This document shows, in pieces, positions 30,083 through 38,373 of a stretch of DNA of 64,000 nucleotides (within the stretch, counting starts at the first letter, position 1; each line of letters begins with the position of its first letter). Source of the DNA: Chryseobacterium indoltheticum. Its GTDB lineage: Bacteria > Bacteroidota > Bacteroidia > Flavobacteriales > Weeksellaceae. Under the pieces are notes generated by a model that did not search any database, was not told the origin of the DNA, and was given only the letters and a program-made list of their open reading frames with translations. The translations under genes and the position numbers were made by a program. The stretch covers positions 2,418,001 through 2,482,000 of the forward strand of contig NZ_CP033929.1 of NCBI RefSeq assembly GCF_003815915.1, in the 5' to 3' direction.

Positions 30083-31075
30083 TTAACTGTTTACAGCGAG
30101 TTTTTTAAGAGAAGCCCATTGCTTTAGAGTAGTCCTTGCTTCAGCAGCAGGATAACCAAGATAGGTTTTACCGGCAGGTACATCACCCGCAACACCAGAT
30201 CCTGCGCCTATAGTTGCACCATCCCCAATTGTGGTATGATCTTTAATAGAAGCACCGCCGCCAATAACAACACCATTACCTAACGTAACGCTGCCCGCAA
30301 GGCCACTGTTACCTGCAATTATACAAAACTTACCCAGAATACTGTTGTGACCAATCTGAACAAGATTATCAATCTTACAGCCATCACCAACAATGGTCGA
30401 ACTGAATTTACCCCGGTCAACACATGCACCAGCACCAATTTCTACCCAGTCGCCAATGATAACATTACCAATTTGCGGAATTTTTGCAAGTCCTCTTTCC
30501 GGGCACGGCCTAAAACCAAATCCATCGGCGCCGATCGTAGCATTGGGATGTAGTATAGTGTTTGCACCTATATGACAATTTTCTCTGATCACGACACCAC
30601 TCCATACCGTACTGTTTGTACCGACAGTGCTATGATCTAAAATGGTAGCATTAGGATAAATAATCACATGATCGCCTAATTTTACTTTAGGCCCAATGTA
30701 TGCTCCGGCGCCAATTCGTGTACCATGACCAATGATAGCAGTAGGATGAACCGATGCAGAAGGGTGGATATCAATATCACTTTGTTCATAAACAGGCGCA
30801 AATAATTCCAGAATCTGACACATCGCAAGATCTGCATTAGCAACTTTTATAAATGCCCTATTCTCACCGGGACTAATAGAAATATCATTGTTCACAATAG
30901 CTATTGATGCCTTACTGCCGGCCCATAGTTTCTCGTATTTTTTGCTTCCTATAAAGGTAATCTGGCTATGATCGGCATGTTCTATTTGCTCAGGAGAGGA
31001 TACAGAATATGAAGTATCGCCTATGATACATCCCTGTAACAAGGCATTAATTTCTACTACTGAATATAATTTCAT
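30083..31075 (-). CDS. lpxD: LpxD: UDP-3-O-acyl-glucosamine N-acyltransferase, stand-alone copy
   Basis: The 330-residue protein has the LpxD N-terminal uridine-binding domain (about 1-100, QITFIGSKKYEKLW) and a left-handed beta-helix of hexapeptide repeats (about 103-300). The catalytic His is in QIGHNS (His243, matching His239 of E. coli LpxD). The motif GADGFGFRP is also typical. It adds the second 3-hydroxyacyl chain in lipid A synthesis. In Bacteroidota lpxD usually sits beside lpxC/fabZ and lpxA. Here the gene stands alone, so it may be a second LpxD with another acyl preference or another sugar substrate (inference). Confidence 0.88.
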   Translation of the reverse strand: MKLYSVVEINALLQGCIIGDTSYSVSSPEQIEHADHSQITFIGSKKYEKLWAGSKASIAIVNNDISISPGENRAFIKVANADLAMCQILELFAPVYEQSDIDIHPSASVHPTAIIGHGTRIGAGAYIGPKVKLGDHVIIYPNATILDHSTVGTNSTVWSGVVIRENCHIGANTILHPNATIGADGFGFRPCPERGLAKIPQIGNVIIGDWVEIGAGACVDRGKFSSTIVGDGCKIDNLVQIGHNSILGKFCIIAGNSGLAGSVTLGNGVVIGGGASIKDHTTIGDGATIGAGSGVAGDVPAGKTYLGYPAAEARTTLKQWASLKKLAVNS

Positions 31076-31366
31076 AAAGGATTTTTTGGATACGTTCCTC
31101 AGTTGGGCGCTTGTGCAAAAGTACGACGAACGGAGCTAAGAATGATAAGATTTGTTGATTGACTACAATTGAATAACAATTATAACGTGGAAAAAGAAAA
31201 ATTATTCTAATTAAATATTAAATTTTTAATAAAATATTAAATTAGATCAAACAATCGCAAACGTTGATCATTATTACAGCCAAATTTAAAATATGCTCAG
31301 TGAGTAAAGAATGGTACGTTTATGTATTTTAATTATTGTCAAAATTGTAAACTAAGAAACATTTTT

Positions 31367-32206
31367 TCAAACGGGATTATTTCTTTTTGTAAAATTTAAA
31401 TCGTAGCTAAAAGCACGGGGCTTTATCAGCGTACCTGTACGAAGATCTACTGCTGATCCGTCGACAAGGATCTGGCCTTTAAGGTTTTTAACATAGATTG
31501 ATGCCCCACGGATGAAAGGCTTCATGCTTTTTGCCGTCACTGCTCTTGCATTAATAATCATTGCAGATCCTTTGCCTTTGCACACAGCTTGATAACCTTT
31601 TTCAATAATCACCGACATTCCCCCACGAATTGACAGCCCCAAATAGTTCCTTTGAGTGAGTATAGATTTTATCAGTTTCTTATAATCGGTTTGCTCTTCT
31701 GTTGGAGTATAAATAACACATTTTTTAACGAAACCTAATCCTTTTTCTGTGCATTTTTTACTGATCATCTCATCAGATAATGCCATAGCTGCGGTATGAA
31801 TTCCGACCAGTGTAAATTTTTCGTCTGTCATGTATTTATTATGTAAAAGCTCACCAATTGAGTTTTTACTTAAAAAGGTGTGTATTTCAGATTGATTCCC
31901 CAGAAGAATAATGATATCTGCTTCAGCTATGCGTGAGTAATAGCCGTTGTTATCGTTGCATTCTTTATGAATACTGATGATGCCATAATTTGTATGCCCT
32001 TTTTCGCTAATTGCATCACAACACACTTTAAGAGATTCATCAGATGATGGTAAAGAGGTAATGATTTCGATATGCGCTTCTTTTTTAAGGGAAATGCATG
32101 AAAATAAGCTCCGCCCATGATTTTGTTTTACAACCAATTCACCGTTGTCGTTATATTGAGTGTCAATAAGTTGACCTAATAATATAAGTTTACCTTTTGG
32201 ATACAT
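31367..32206 (-). CDS. Cyanophycinase-like protein lacking the catalytic triad (pseudoenzyme)
   Basis: From ATG 32206 (MYPKGKLILLG) the protein is 279 residues and aligns end to end with the cyanophycinase encoded at 33458-34321. The longer frame from 32248 overlaps the upstream lipoprotein gene and is rejected. The peptidase S51 fold seems kept, but the active site is gone. The nucleophile motif GTSAGA reads GIHTAA (Ser to His137), the catalytic His in DTHFVH reads YTPTEE, and the Glu in GLGEDT reads SIRGGM. The Arg residues that bind cyanophycin are also lost. It cannot be a peptidase of the known kind and may be a binding protein. It follows a small lipoprotein gene by 16 bases. Confidence 0.75.
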   Translation of the reverse strand: MYPKGKLILLGQLIDTQYNDNGELVVKQNHGRSLFSCISLKKEAHIEIITSLPSSDESLKVCCDAISEKGHTNYGIISIHKECNDNNGYYSRIAEADIIILLGNQSEIHTFLSKNSIGELLHNKYMTDEKFTLVGIHTAAMALSDEMISKKCTEKGLGFVKKCVIYTPTEEQTDYKKLIKSILTQRNYLGLSIRGGMSVIIEKGYQAVCKGKGSAMIINARAVTAKSMKPFIRGASIYVKNLKGQILVDGSAVDLRTGTLIKPRAFSYDLNFTKRNNPV

Positions 32207-32222
32207 AGTTTCTGAAATTAGG

Positions 32223-32423
32223 TTACTCGTTATCTGTTTTAAGATCAACCTTTTCTGCTCCCATTTGTATAGTATCTGAGGTTTCCGTTAAGGTTTTAAT
32301 GGTATCAGACTGTCTGTTGTTTACAGTCTGTCGTTTATTTTCCTGATTGTAATATTGCGTTTCAGATTTGGTACAGGCAACTGCAGTAGACAGTGCCGTA
32401 AATAACAGCGCTATGTTTTTCAT
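32223..32423 (-). CDS. Small lipoprotein of unknown function
   Basis: The 66-residue product has a signal peptide and a lipobox ending TAVAC (Cys17), followed by a short polar tail rich in Thr, Gln and Asn. After cleavage only about 50 residues remain. It is the first gene of a likely two-gene unit with the cyanophycinase-like pseudoenzyme. No family is recognised. Confidence 0.65.
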   Translation of the reverse strand: MKNIALLFTALSTAVACTKSETQYYNQENKRQTVNNRQSDTIKTLTETSDTIQMGAEKVDLKTDNE

Positions 32424-33126
32424 AAATTTTGATTTGGTAAATCAAACATAAGCAGGAAATTATTAAAAATTTTATGATGTTAGTCACAGAAATGATAAAA
32501 TTTAATTTTATATGATAAAGCACCTAATTCTTCTGTTCTGATTCTGTTCTCAACGTATCAAAAAGAAACCCTTCTCCGAAGAGAAGGGTAAAAAACACAA
32601 ATGATGAAAAAAATTGTTGCGTATTTCTACGTCTCAATATTTACAAAAATAGATATAACAATAATAAAGGGATATGGCTCAAATCATAGATGTATTTTTT
32701 TTATTTTACTATTTTATACAGCTCTTCGGAGTATTGTTTTGCACGTTCATCTTTGCCTGGCGGGAATAAAAATCGCACCTAGCATTTTACAGACATTCTA
32801 CATGAATATTTATAGTCTGCAGACAAGACAGAAAAATAAAAGTTGCTGTGTACAGAAGAAACGAAACGCCAAATCTTCGGACGGATTTTTTTTAAAAATC
32901 AAGAATATTGTTACTGCTTTACTAGCAATTGCAGGGAAGTAAAAATACAACGGAAAAGCTTTACCAACTCTCTAATAGACCTGCATGAGGAATAGAAAGC
33001 TGTAGGCGACGCTCTTGATTGATTTAAATCATAAAAAGTTTATATCAAAAATTTGTTATTTCATATTAATATTTAGTTCAGCATTAGCTGATAGCTATTT
33101 ATGATCACCAACAAATTACAATTTAT
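32424..33126. other. 703-bp gene-poor region
   Basis: An ORF of 113 codons is open at 32601-32942 (+), but its composition (mixed Cys, Ile and basic residues, no recognisable fold) does not look coding. A clear hairpin lies at 32568-32589. CCTGGCGGGA at 32756-32765 also occurs in the hairpin at 19331-19340. It looks like decayed or accessory DNA between the two cyanophycinase-type genes. Confidence 0.5.
32568..32589 (-). terminator. Hairpin with minus-strand T-tract and no upstream gene
   Basis: The 9-bp stem ACCCTTCTC / GAGAAGGGT encloses the tetraloop CGAA. On the minus strand it is followed by TTTCTTTTTG, as in a rho-independent terminator; on the plus strand it is followed by A residues. 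No minus-strand gene lies upstream within 2 kb. Confidence 0.5.
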
Positions 33127-33423
33127 ATGAAAAAAAGCTTTTTTGAAAGGTTTTCGGGCTCTGCCTTGTGTGGAAACGGCAAACATTCTGTTTTTGCTTC
33201 TCTTATTATAATTCTTACTAATAGCATTATTTCAATGCCAAAAATCGACTTTACCGAAATTTCCAGACTCGTATTTAATGTTGGAGCTGCAACTGTTATT
33301 TTGCTGATGATCCTTGTAAGAAATCCACGGAAAATTAAGGTCTTTTTTAATTGGTTAATAATTCAGCTTCACCTGGAGTCTGAAACAAAACTGTTAAATG
33401 CACTTTTACTCTATTTAATTTAA
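33127..33423 (+). CDS. Small putative membrane protein, uncertain
   Basis: The 98-codon frame could encode a protein with two membrane helices (about 20-37 and 49-65). It ends 34 bases before the cyanophycinase start on the same strand. No family is recognised, and no RBS or strong promoter supports the start. It may be real and cotranscribed with the cyanophycinase gene, or a chance ORF in AT-rich DNA. Confidence 0.35.
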   Translation: MKKSFFERFSGSALCGNGKHSVFASLIIILTNSIISMPKIDFTEISRLVFNVGAATVILLMILVRNPRKIKVFFNWLIIQLHLESETKLLNALLLYLI

Positions 33424-33457
33424 AAAAAAGATACTAACCTATAAAGCAAATATAATT

Positions 33458-34321
33458 ATGATTTCAAAAGGAAAATTATTACTAATCGGTGGCAGTGAAG
33501 ACAGAAGTGATACAAATAATGAGATGGAAAAGAAAAATCGTGATTTTATACCTCATGAAATTTTAAAATTACTGATACAAGACAAAAATGATCGCATTGA
33601 AGTCGTAACAACGGCAAGCTCAGAGCCGGAAAGCATGCGAAAGACATACACCGAGACTTTCGATGAGCTTGGTTTTACCAATTACGATTTCCTCCATTTG
33701 TGTGATCAGCAATTGCATTCCGATCATTATTTTAAACGTGTAGAAGCGGCTAAAACTATATTTTTTACAGGAGGAGACCAAAACAAAATTTGTGAAGAAC
33801 TAAAAAATTCATCAATTAACGAACTGATACTTCATAAATATAGAAATGAAGAAGGTTTTCTTGTTGCAGGAACTAGCGCCGGAGCTATGTGCATGCCCGA
33901 CATCATAATCAGCGATGCTGTAAATGGAGAAGCTATTCTCGATGAGGATATTAAAATACTGCCAGGCCTGGGGCTCATTGATCATTGTATCGTAGATACC
34001 CACTTTGTGCACAGAGGCAGATTCAGCAGATTAGCTCATGCTTCAATTCTGCATCCTGATCATTGGGGAATTGGCTTGGGAGAAGATACAGCACTTATTA
34101 TCGAAGAAGGACATCGTGCAAAATGTAAAGGCTCAGGGATGGTGTTGGTGATATCCGCTAAAAACATTAAGCAGACTAATGTTTCTACAGCAGAAAAGGG
34201 CGAGCCTGTATATGCTGAAAATCTTCAGGTACATATTCTTACTGACGGTTGTTCGATAGACTTCGATAGCGGTATAATAACCACCGATGAGGCAGAGCGT
34301 TCAAAAAATACAACAGAGTAG
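33458..34321 (+). CDS. Cyanophycinase (peptidase S51)
   Basis: The 287-residue cytoplasmic protein is a full peptidase S51. The active site is intact: Ser140 in AGTSAGAM, His182 in VDTHFVHRGR and Glu209 in GLGEDTAL. The spacing of 42 and 27 residues equals that of the Synechocystis CphB triad (Ser132, His174, Glu201). The Arg residues of HRGRFSRL (186, 188, 191), which hold the beta-Asp-Arg substrate, are also kept. It should cut cyanophycin to beta-Asp-Arg. No cyanophycin synthetase or isoaspartyl dipeptidase is in the window, so it may use imported polymer or a partner gene elsewhere. A catalytically dead relative lies 1.25 kb upstream on the other strand. Confidence 0.9.
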   Translation: MISKGKLLLIGGSEDRSDTNNEMEKKNRDFIPHEILKLLIQDKNDRIEVVTTASSEPESMRKTYTETFDELGFTNYDFLHLCDQQLHSDHYFKRVEAAKTIFFTGGDQNKICEELKNSSINELILHKYRNEEGFLVAGTSAGAMCMPDIIISDAVNGEAILDEDIKILPGLGLIDHCIVDTHFVHRGRFSRLAHASILHPDHWGIGLGEDTALIIEEGHRAKCKGSGMVLVISAKNIKQTNVSTAEKGEPVYAENLQVHILTDGCSIDFDSGIITTDEAERSKNTTE

Positions 34322-34402
34322 GGATGTAAAGATTCTCAAACGAATATAGGTGCTTTGTACAAGCGTTAAACTGCTATTGGTCAGGCTTCCCTGAGTTTTT
34401 CG

Positions 34403-34466
34403 TGACCTATTTTCAAATTTTCAGAATGGGTCACGGAATAGGTCATATAAATCTTGACCTATTTTG
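34403..34466. repeat. Cluster of four TGACCYATT motifs in both orientations
   Basis: The motif occurs at 34403-34413 (+), 34425-34433 (-, one change), 34437-34445 (-) and 34455-34466 (+). The last two form a perfect inverted repeat with 9-bp arms and a 9-bp spacer. The cluster lies just downstream of the tRNA-Ser gene and its terminator, where tyrosine-integrase sites often occur. No integrase is present. Confidence 0.55.
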
Positions 34467-34494
34467 ATTTTTTTTAATACTAGCGCAAAAACAA

Positions 34495-34528
34495 AAAACG
34501 CTGTAAACATTGATGTTTATAGCGTTTT
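34495..34528 (-). terminator. Terminator of the tRNA-Ser transcript
   Basis: A 16-bp stem (AAAACGCTATAAACAT on the minus strand, one G-T pair) encloses a 2-base loop. T-rich sequence TTTTTTGTTTTT follows, 21 bases after the tRNA 3' end. Confidence 0.85.
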
Positions 34529-34549
34529 AGCTTATTTTGGTTCCCCAAC

Positions 34550-34637
<88 letters not shown>

Positions 34638-34671
34638 AAAAACTCCGATTGTATCGTTGTTTTCAGTGGTG

Positions 34672-34702
34672 CAAATATAAAACGTTTTTTTATTCCGACA
34701 AA
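34672..34702 (-). promoter_or_regulatory. Promoter of tRNA-Ser
   Basis: On the minus strand, TTTG (34702-34699), a 19-base spacer and TATATTTG (34679-34672) are a perfect match to the Bacteroidota consensus. Transcription would start about 30 bases upstream of the mature tRNA end. Confidence 0.7.
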
Positions 34703-34758
34703 GAAAAAATTGAAAATTATCGCAATTTTTCGCTAATGCTCAAACAATGAATTGGTTA

Positions 34759-36468
34759 TCAAACAGAAACTTCTTCAATGATTTCTTCATAGCTTACGGG
34801 ATCTGCTGTTTTCTGATAACGTTCCCATTCAGCTTCGAGGTTTTTATCGGTTTTCATTTCTTCCTCAAGCTTCAGCGTTTCTCTATATTGCTTTGCTTCT
34901 GCCAAAAGTGTCCATTTACAATTGATTCCGATAATTTCAAGATGATTTTTCAGATCACTTAAATTAAGTCTGAAAAATTCTTTTCTAGGATTTATTTTAT
35001 TAAGTTGATTTTTAAGAAACTGCTTATGTAACTGCCTTTCTAAAGCGGGAGCATCCTCTGAATAAATCATTGCATGTACATCAAATTCAAAAGGAACACT
35101 TGCATCTCCCAATTCACGAACGCGGTCTAAAGGCTCTAAACGTCTCGTCATCCCAATTTTATAAACATGCTCTCCAAAAGAACCGATGTTTGAAATGACA
35201 TATACATTTCCGGTTTTTGTCTGTTGAGCCATTGAGATAGCTCTTTGATTTTTTTCTTCTGCCTGCTCTAGTTTTCCTTGTAGCTCCTCAAGTTTTTGCT
35301 GAAACACAGCTTTTTGTGCTTCATTGGCTATGGAAACTTGTGCTTCGGCTTTTTCAATTAAACGTTTTAAAGTTTGTTCCTCTTTTTCGGCATCTTTTAT
35401 TGCTTTTTCAAACTCCTTTCGGGCTTTCTCTTCTTCACGGATCTGTTCACGAATTTGCCTTTGCTCTTCGAGTTCCGTGGCCCGTAATTCCTGTGCTACA
35501 ACTGCCCATTTAAGTTCTTCAAGCCTCGCCTGGTGATAAACATCTGAAATTCTTGCATTCCTGAAAGCTTTTCCGTTAAAATTAACCAACTGAAAAGCAT
35601 CTTCGATTTTCTGTTTCAAAATTCCATAATTATCTTTTCTCACGGTTGACAAAATAGAGTCTACCTTTCCGTTGTAAGCATCAATCACAAAATCTACAGC
35701 CGTTTTTTTTCTTTCATTGTCCATATATTCACAGATTCCGGCTTGTCGGTTGACGATCATCATTTTATTATTCTGACGAAGCTTTTTGAGATTTTCACCT
35801 GCGTCTTTATGGCTGAAATCTTCAGCTAGCTGATCAAGAAGAGTGTAGCTCGGTACAAGATATTCGTTTCCGTAACCTTTAATAACGTTTTTCATTGCCT
35901 GGATTCTGCTTGCAATTTCATCAGCTTCTCTAAGGCTTCTGTATGCATCGCCGCCGATAGTTTCTGCTTTGTTTTCAGCTTGATTGATGATTCTTGTAGA
36001 TTCTCGTACTGCATTTTCATACAAAAGTTCAATTTCTCTTTGCTTCTTTTCGCTCAGCTCTTTAATGTTTCTTCGTGATTCTTTTGCGCTTTCCTGAGCT
36101 TCAGATAATTCCAGATTACCTCTTTCTCTCAGTTTTTCATAATCTTTCTGAGCTTTTTTAAGCAGATATTCACATTCAATTTTCACATCGATAATGTTTT
36201 GATATTTGCTTAGCTCAGCAATTTTATCTTTTAATTCCCGATTGGTAATCTGAATATAAGACAAGTCTTTTTTTGCAGACTGAAGGTTTGTTTTTAAAGA
36301 ATTATTTTCATTCTGGTATTTTAATATTTCAGATTGAAACTGATTAATAATTTTTGTTAAATCATTAATTTTAAGGTCTTTGTTTTTAATTTCGGTCTTT
36401 AGTTTATTAGATCTTGTGTAGAAATACACAGCCAATCCAACCAAAAATAAAATGAGAAAAATTTCCAT
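34759..36468 (-). CDS. SNIPE-like membrane nuclease: DUF4041 plus GIY-YIG (Mug113/T5orf172) domain
   Basis: The 569-residue protein has one N-terminal membrane helix (about 2-19), then a long coiled coil (about 22-165). DUF4041 follows (about 170-340, with GYGNEYLVPSYTLLDQLAEDF and FVIDAYNGKVDSIL stretches), then a second charged coiled coil (335-415) and a GIY-YIG nuclease domain (about 420-505). Nuclease residues are visible: VYVIS (422), VYKIG (435-439), Arg451, Glu477 and Asn493. This is the architecture of SNIPE, a membrane-anchored nuclease that cuts phage DNA as it is injected (established for the E. coli type). It is monocistronic and ends about 120 bases from tRNA-Ser. A defence role here is inferred. 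Confidence 0.87.
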   Translation of the reverse strand: MEIFLILFLVGLAVYFYTRSNKLKTEIKNKDLKINDLTKIINQFQSEILKYQNENNSLKTNLQSAKKDLSYIQITNRELKDKIAELSKYQNIIDVKIECEYLLKKAQKDYEKLRERGNLELSEAQESAKESRRNIKELSEKKQREIELLYENAVRESTRIINQAENKAETIGGDAYRSLREADEIASRIQAMKNVIKGYGNEYLVPSYTLLDQLAEDFSHKDAGENLKKLRQNNKMMIVNRQAGICEYMDNERKKTAVDFVIDAYNGKVDSILSTVRKDNYGILKQKIEDAFQLVNFNGKAFRNARISDVYHQARLEELKWAVVAQELRATELEEQRQIREQIREEEKARKEFEKAIKDAEKEEQTLKRLIEKAEAQVSIANEAQKAVFQQKLEELQGKLEQAEEKNQRAISMAQQTKTGNVYVISNIGSFGEHVYKIGMTRRLEPLDRVRELGDASVPFEFDVHAMIYSEDAPALERQLHKQFLKNQLNKINPRKEFFRLNLSDLKNHLEIIGINCKWTLLAEAKQYRETLKLEEEMKTDKNLEAEWERYQKTADPVSYEEIIEEVSV

Positions 36469-36659
36469 GGTTATTCGTTTTATGTTGCAATAATAGGCAA
36501 ACCATACACACTTTTTTTACGGGAAACCGTATTTGATTTAAATTAAAAGTAAGGCGAAAAGAAAATGATTAAAATGTTTGAAGACAAAAGCTTGTAATCT
36601 ATTTAATGCAATCATTTGGCTGTATCGGCGATAAAATACTATTTTTATAGAAAATAAAT

Positions 36660-37823
36660 ATGAAAAAATATATACTCGCTATTTTAATACTATTCACAAT
36701 TACAGTTTCAGCACAAGGGAAAAGATTTTTCGAAAATGGTGAAGCCGAACTGCAGAATTCTGTTGAAAAAATTAATCTGACGTATACCAACGAATTACCT
36801 TTTGTAAAAGTAAATATCAACGGAAAAATATATCAGTTTCTTTTCGATAGTGGCGCTCCGACTGTGATTTCTACCTCAATTTACAGCGAGCTAAATCTTA
36901 AGAAAAAACATCGCAGTAAAGTCACAGATTCCAAAAAAAATAAACAGGAACAGATTTTTACGGTAATACCCGAAATGAAAATTGATCAAATTACTTTCAA
37001 AAATATTGGTGCCATTGTGATGGATTTAAAGGGAGTTGAATTTGAATGCTTTAAGATTGACGGCATTATTGGAGCCAATCAAATGGCAAAACTTTTCTGG
37101 AGAATCAATTATTCTGAAAACTTATTAGAAGCGACTAAAGATCTGACAAACTTTTCCAAAGAAGGCTATGAAACGGTATTTTCTTTCGATCCTAAACCCC
37201 AAAAAACGCCTGTTATAAAAGCTCAGATATTAGATGAAAAGATAAATCTTACTTTTGATACCGGTTTTACAGGGACCTTTAGAATTTCTAACACAGAATA
37301 TGATCCCACAAATGCTAAAGTAAAATCTGTTGAAACGTACGGAACTGCTTCTGTAGGAGCTTTTGGAGCAGGAAAACACGAAAGTTCCTATTATTTTAAA
37401 CCAGAAAATGTTCTTTTGGATGAACAAAAATTTGAAGATGAAATTGTCTCTACCGGCTCTTCAAGTCTGCTGGGAAACGAATTTCTGAAAAAATTCAGAT
37501 TTATAATGGATTGGAAAAACAATAAAATATATTTAAATAGAATTAAAAATTATCCTGCAAAATTGGAATCTTTCGGTTTTGGATACCGTTTTATCGATCA
37601 AAAAGCAAAAGTTGTATTGCTATTTAGCGGAAATGATGTTCCTTTGAAAATTGACGATGAAATTCTGAGCATTAACAACGTAAGTTTAGAAAATCTGGAT
37701 AAAGATTCTGTTTGTAAATATCTGCAAAATCGCATAGAAAGAGATCAGAATTCTATTGATGTAAAGGTGAAAAGAGACGGAAAAGTTTTAGATTTTACAA
37801 TTACTAAAAAAGAATATTTGTGA
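36660..37823 (+). CDS. Secreted aspartic protease with C-terminal PDZ domain
   Basis: The 387-residue protein has a signal peptide ending VSAQG. Two retropepsin-like half-domains follow, with FDSGAPT (Asp63) and FDTGFTGTF (Asp about 200). A PDZ-like domain closes the chain (about 300-387, with DEILSINNVSLENL). The order aspartyl protease plus PDZ is common in Bacteroidota periplasmic proteases of unknown target. Both Asp motifs are present. It begins divergently from the SNIPE-like gene and is followed by a hypothetical gene 38 bases downstream. Confidence 0.85.
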   Translation: MKKYILAILILFTITVSAQGKRFFENGEAELQNSVEKINLTYTNELPFVKVNINGKIYQFLFDSGAPTVISTSIYSELNLKKKHRSKVTDSKKNKQEQIFTVIPEMKIDQITFKNIGAIVMDLKGVEFECFKIDGIIGANQMAKLFWRINYSENLLEATKDLTNFSKEGYETVFSFDPKPQKTPVIKAQILDEKINLTFDTGFTGTFRISNTEYDPTNAKVKSVETYGTASVGAFGAGKHESSYYFKPENVLLDEQKFEDEIVSTGSSSLLGNEFLKKFRFIMDWKNNKIYLNRIKNYPAKLESFGFGYRFIDQKAKVVLLFSGNDVPLKIDDEILSINNVSLENLDKDSVCKYLQNRIERDQNSIDVKVKRDGKVLDFTITKKEYL

Positions 37824-37861
37824 TATCATCCTTTATTCACTCTTAATTATTTGATGACTAA

Positions 37862-38344
37862 ATGGATAATGAAATTCTAGAAGAAAACATTAAAATAACT
37901 ACTGATCATCTGCTTGAATTAGTTAAGAAAAATTGTTGGAATATTATTACAAACCGTTACCAGTATATTTTGACTGATGTAAACAGTTTAGAATACAGTA
38001 ATTTACATAAATTAAGAATAATAAAACAAAAAATTAATTCAAAAAAAACACCTCAAAACCTGAATTCAGTTGTTGAGACTTTGGCTGAATTTAATGACGA
38101 TCTCTACGATGTAGTCTTGTATATTTTTAAAGCAAAAAATACTAAAACAATTATCGAAATTGAATACTTAAAAAAGTCAGATTTAGATCCTGAGTATTAT
38201 CAAAAAATTAAAGATAATTCGCCAATGTTTCATGCAAAAATAATAATGCCTCCACACCAAAATCAATTGGTAAAATTTGATGCTAATTGGCAAAATAACA
38301 ATGTTTTAAATTCAGTAAAAAAAATATTATCTCAATTTAAGTAA
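37862..38344 (+). CDS. Hypothetical protein
   Basis: The 160-residue, Lys/Asn-rich cytoplasmic protein has no signal peptide, membrane helix or known motif. Predicted secondary structure from the sequence is mostly helical in the first 100 residues and strand-rich after. It lies 38 bases after the PDZ protease gene and ends in a terminator, so it may be the second gene of that unit. I do not recognise the family. Confidence 0.6.
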   Translation: MDNEILEENIKITTDHLLELVKKNCWNIITNRYQYILTDVNSLEYSNLHKLRIIKQKINSKKTPQNLNSVVETLAEFNDDLYDVVLYIFKAKNTKTIIEIEYLKKSDLDPEYYQKIKDNSPMFHAKIIMPPHQNQLVKFDANWQNNNVLNSVKKILSQFK

Positions 38345-38345
38345 A

Positions 38346-38368
38346 AAAGTCCTCGATTTGAGGACTTT
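38346..38368. terminator. Terminator between convergent genes
   Basis: The 9-bp stem AAAGTCCTC / GAGGACTTT encloses the loop GATTT, with T-rich flanks on both strands. It separates the hypothetical gene (+) from the frameshifted M28 peptidase gene (-). Confidence 0.8.
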
Positions 38369-38373
38369 CTATT

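Noticed and set aside
32601..32942. A 113-codon ORF on the + strand
   Set aside because: No recognisable fold or family, poor composition, lies in gene-poor DNA just after a hairpin. Most likely chance.
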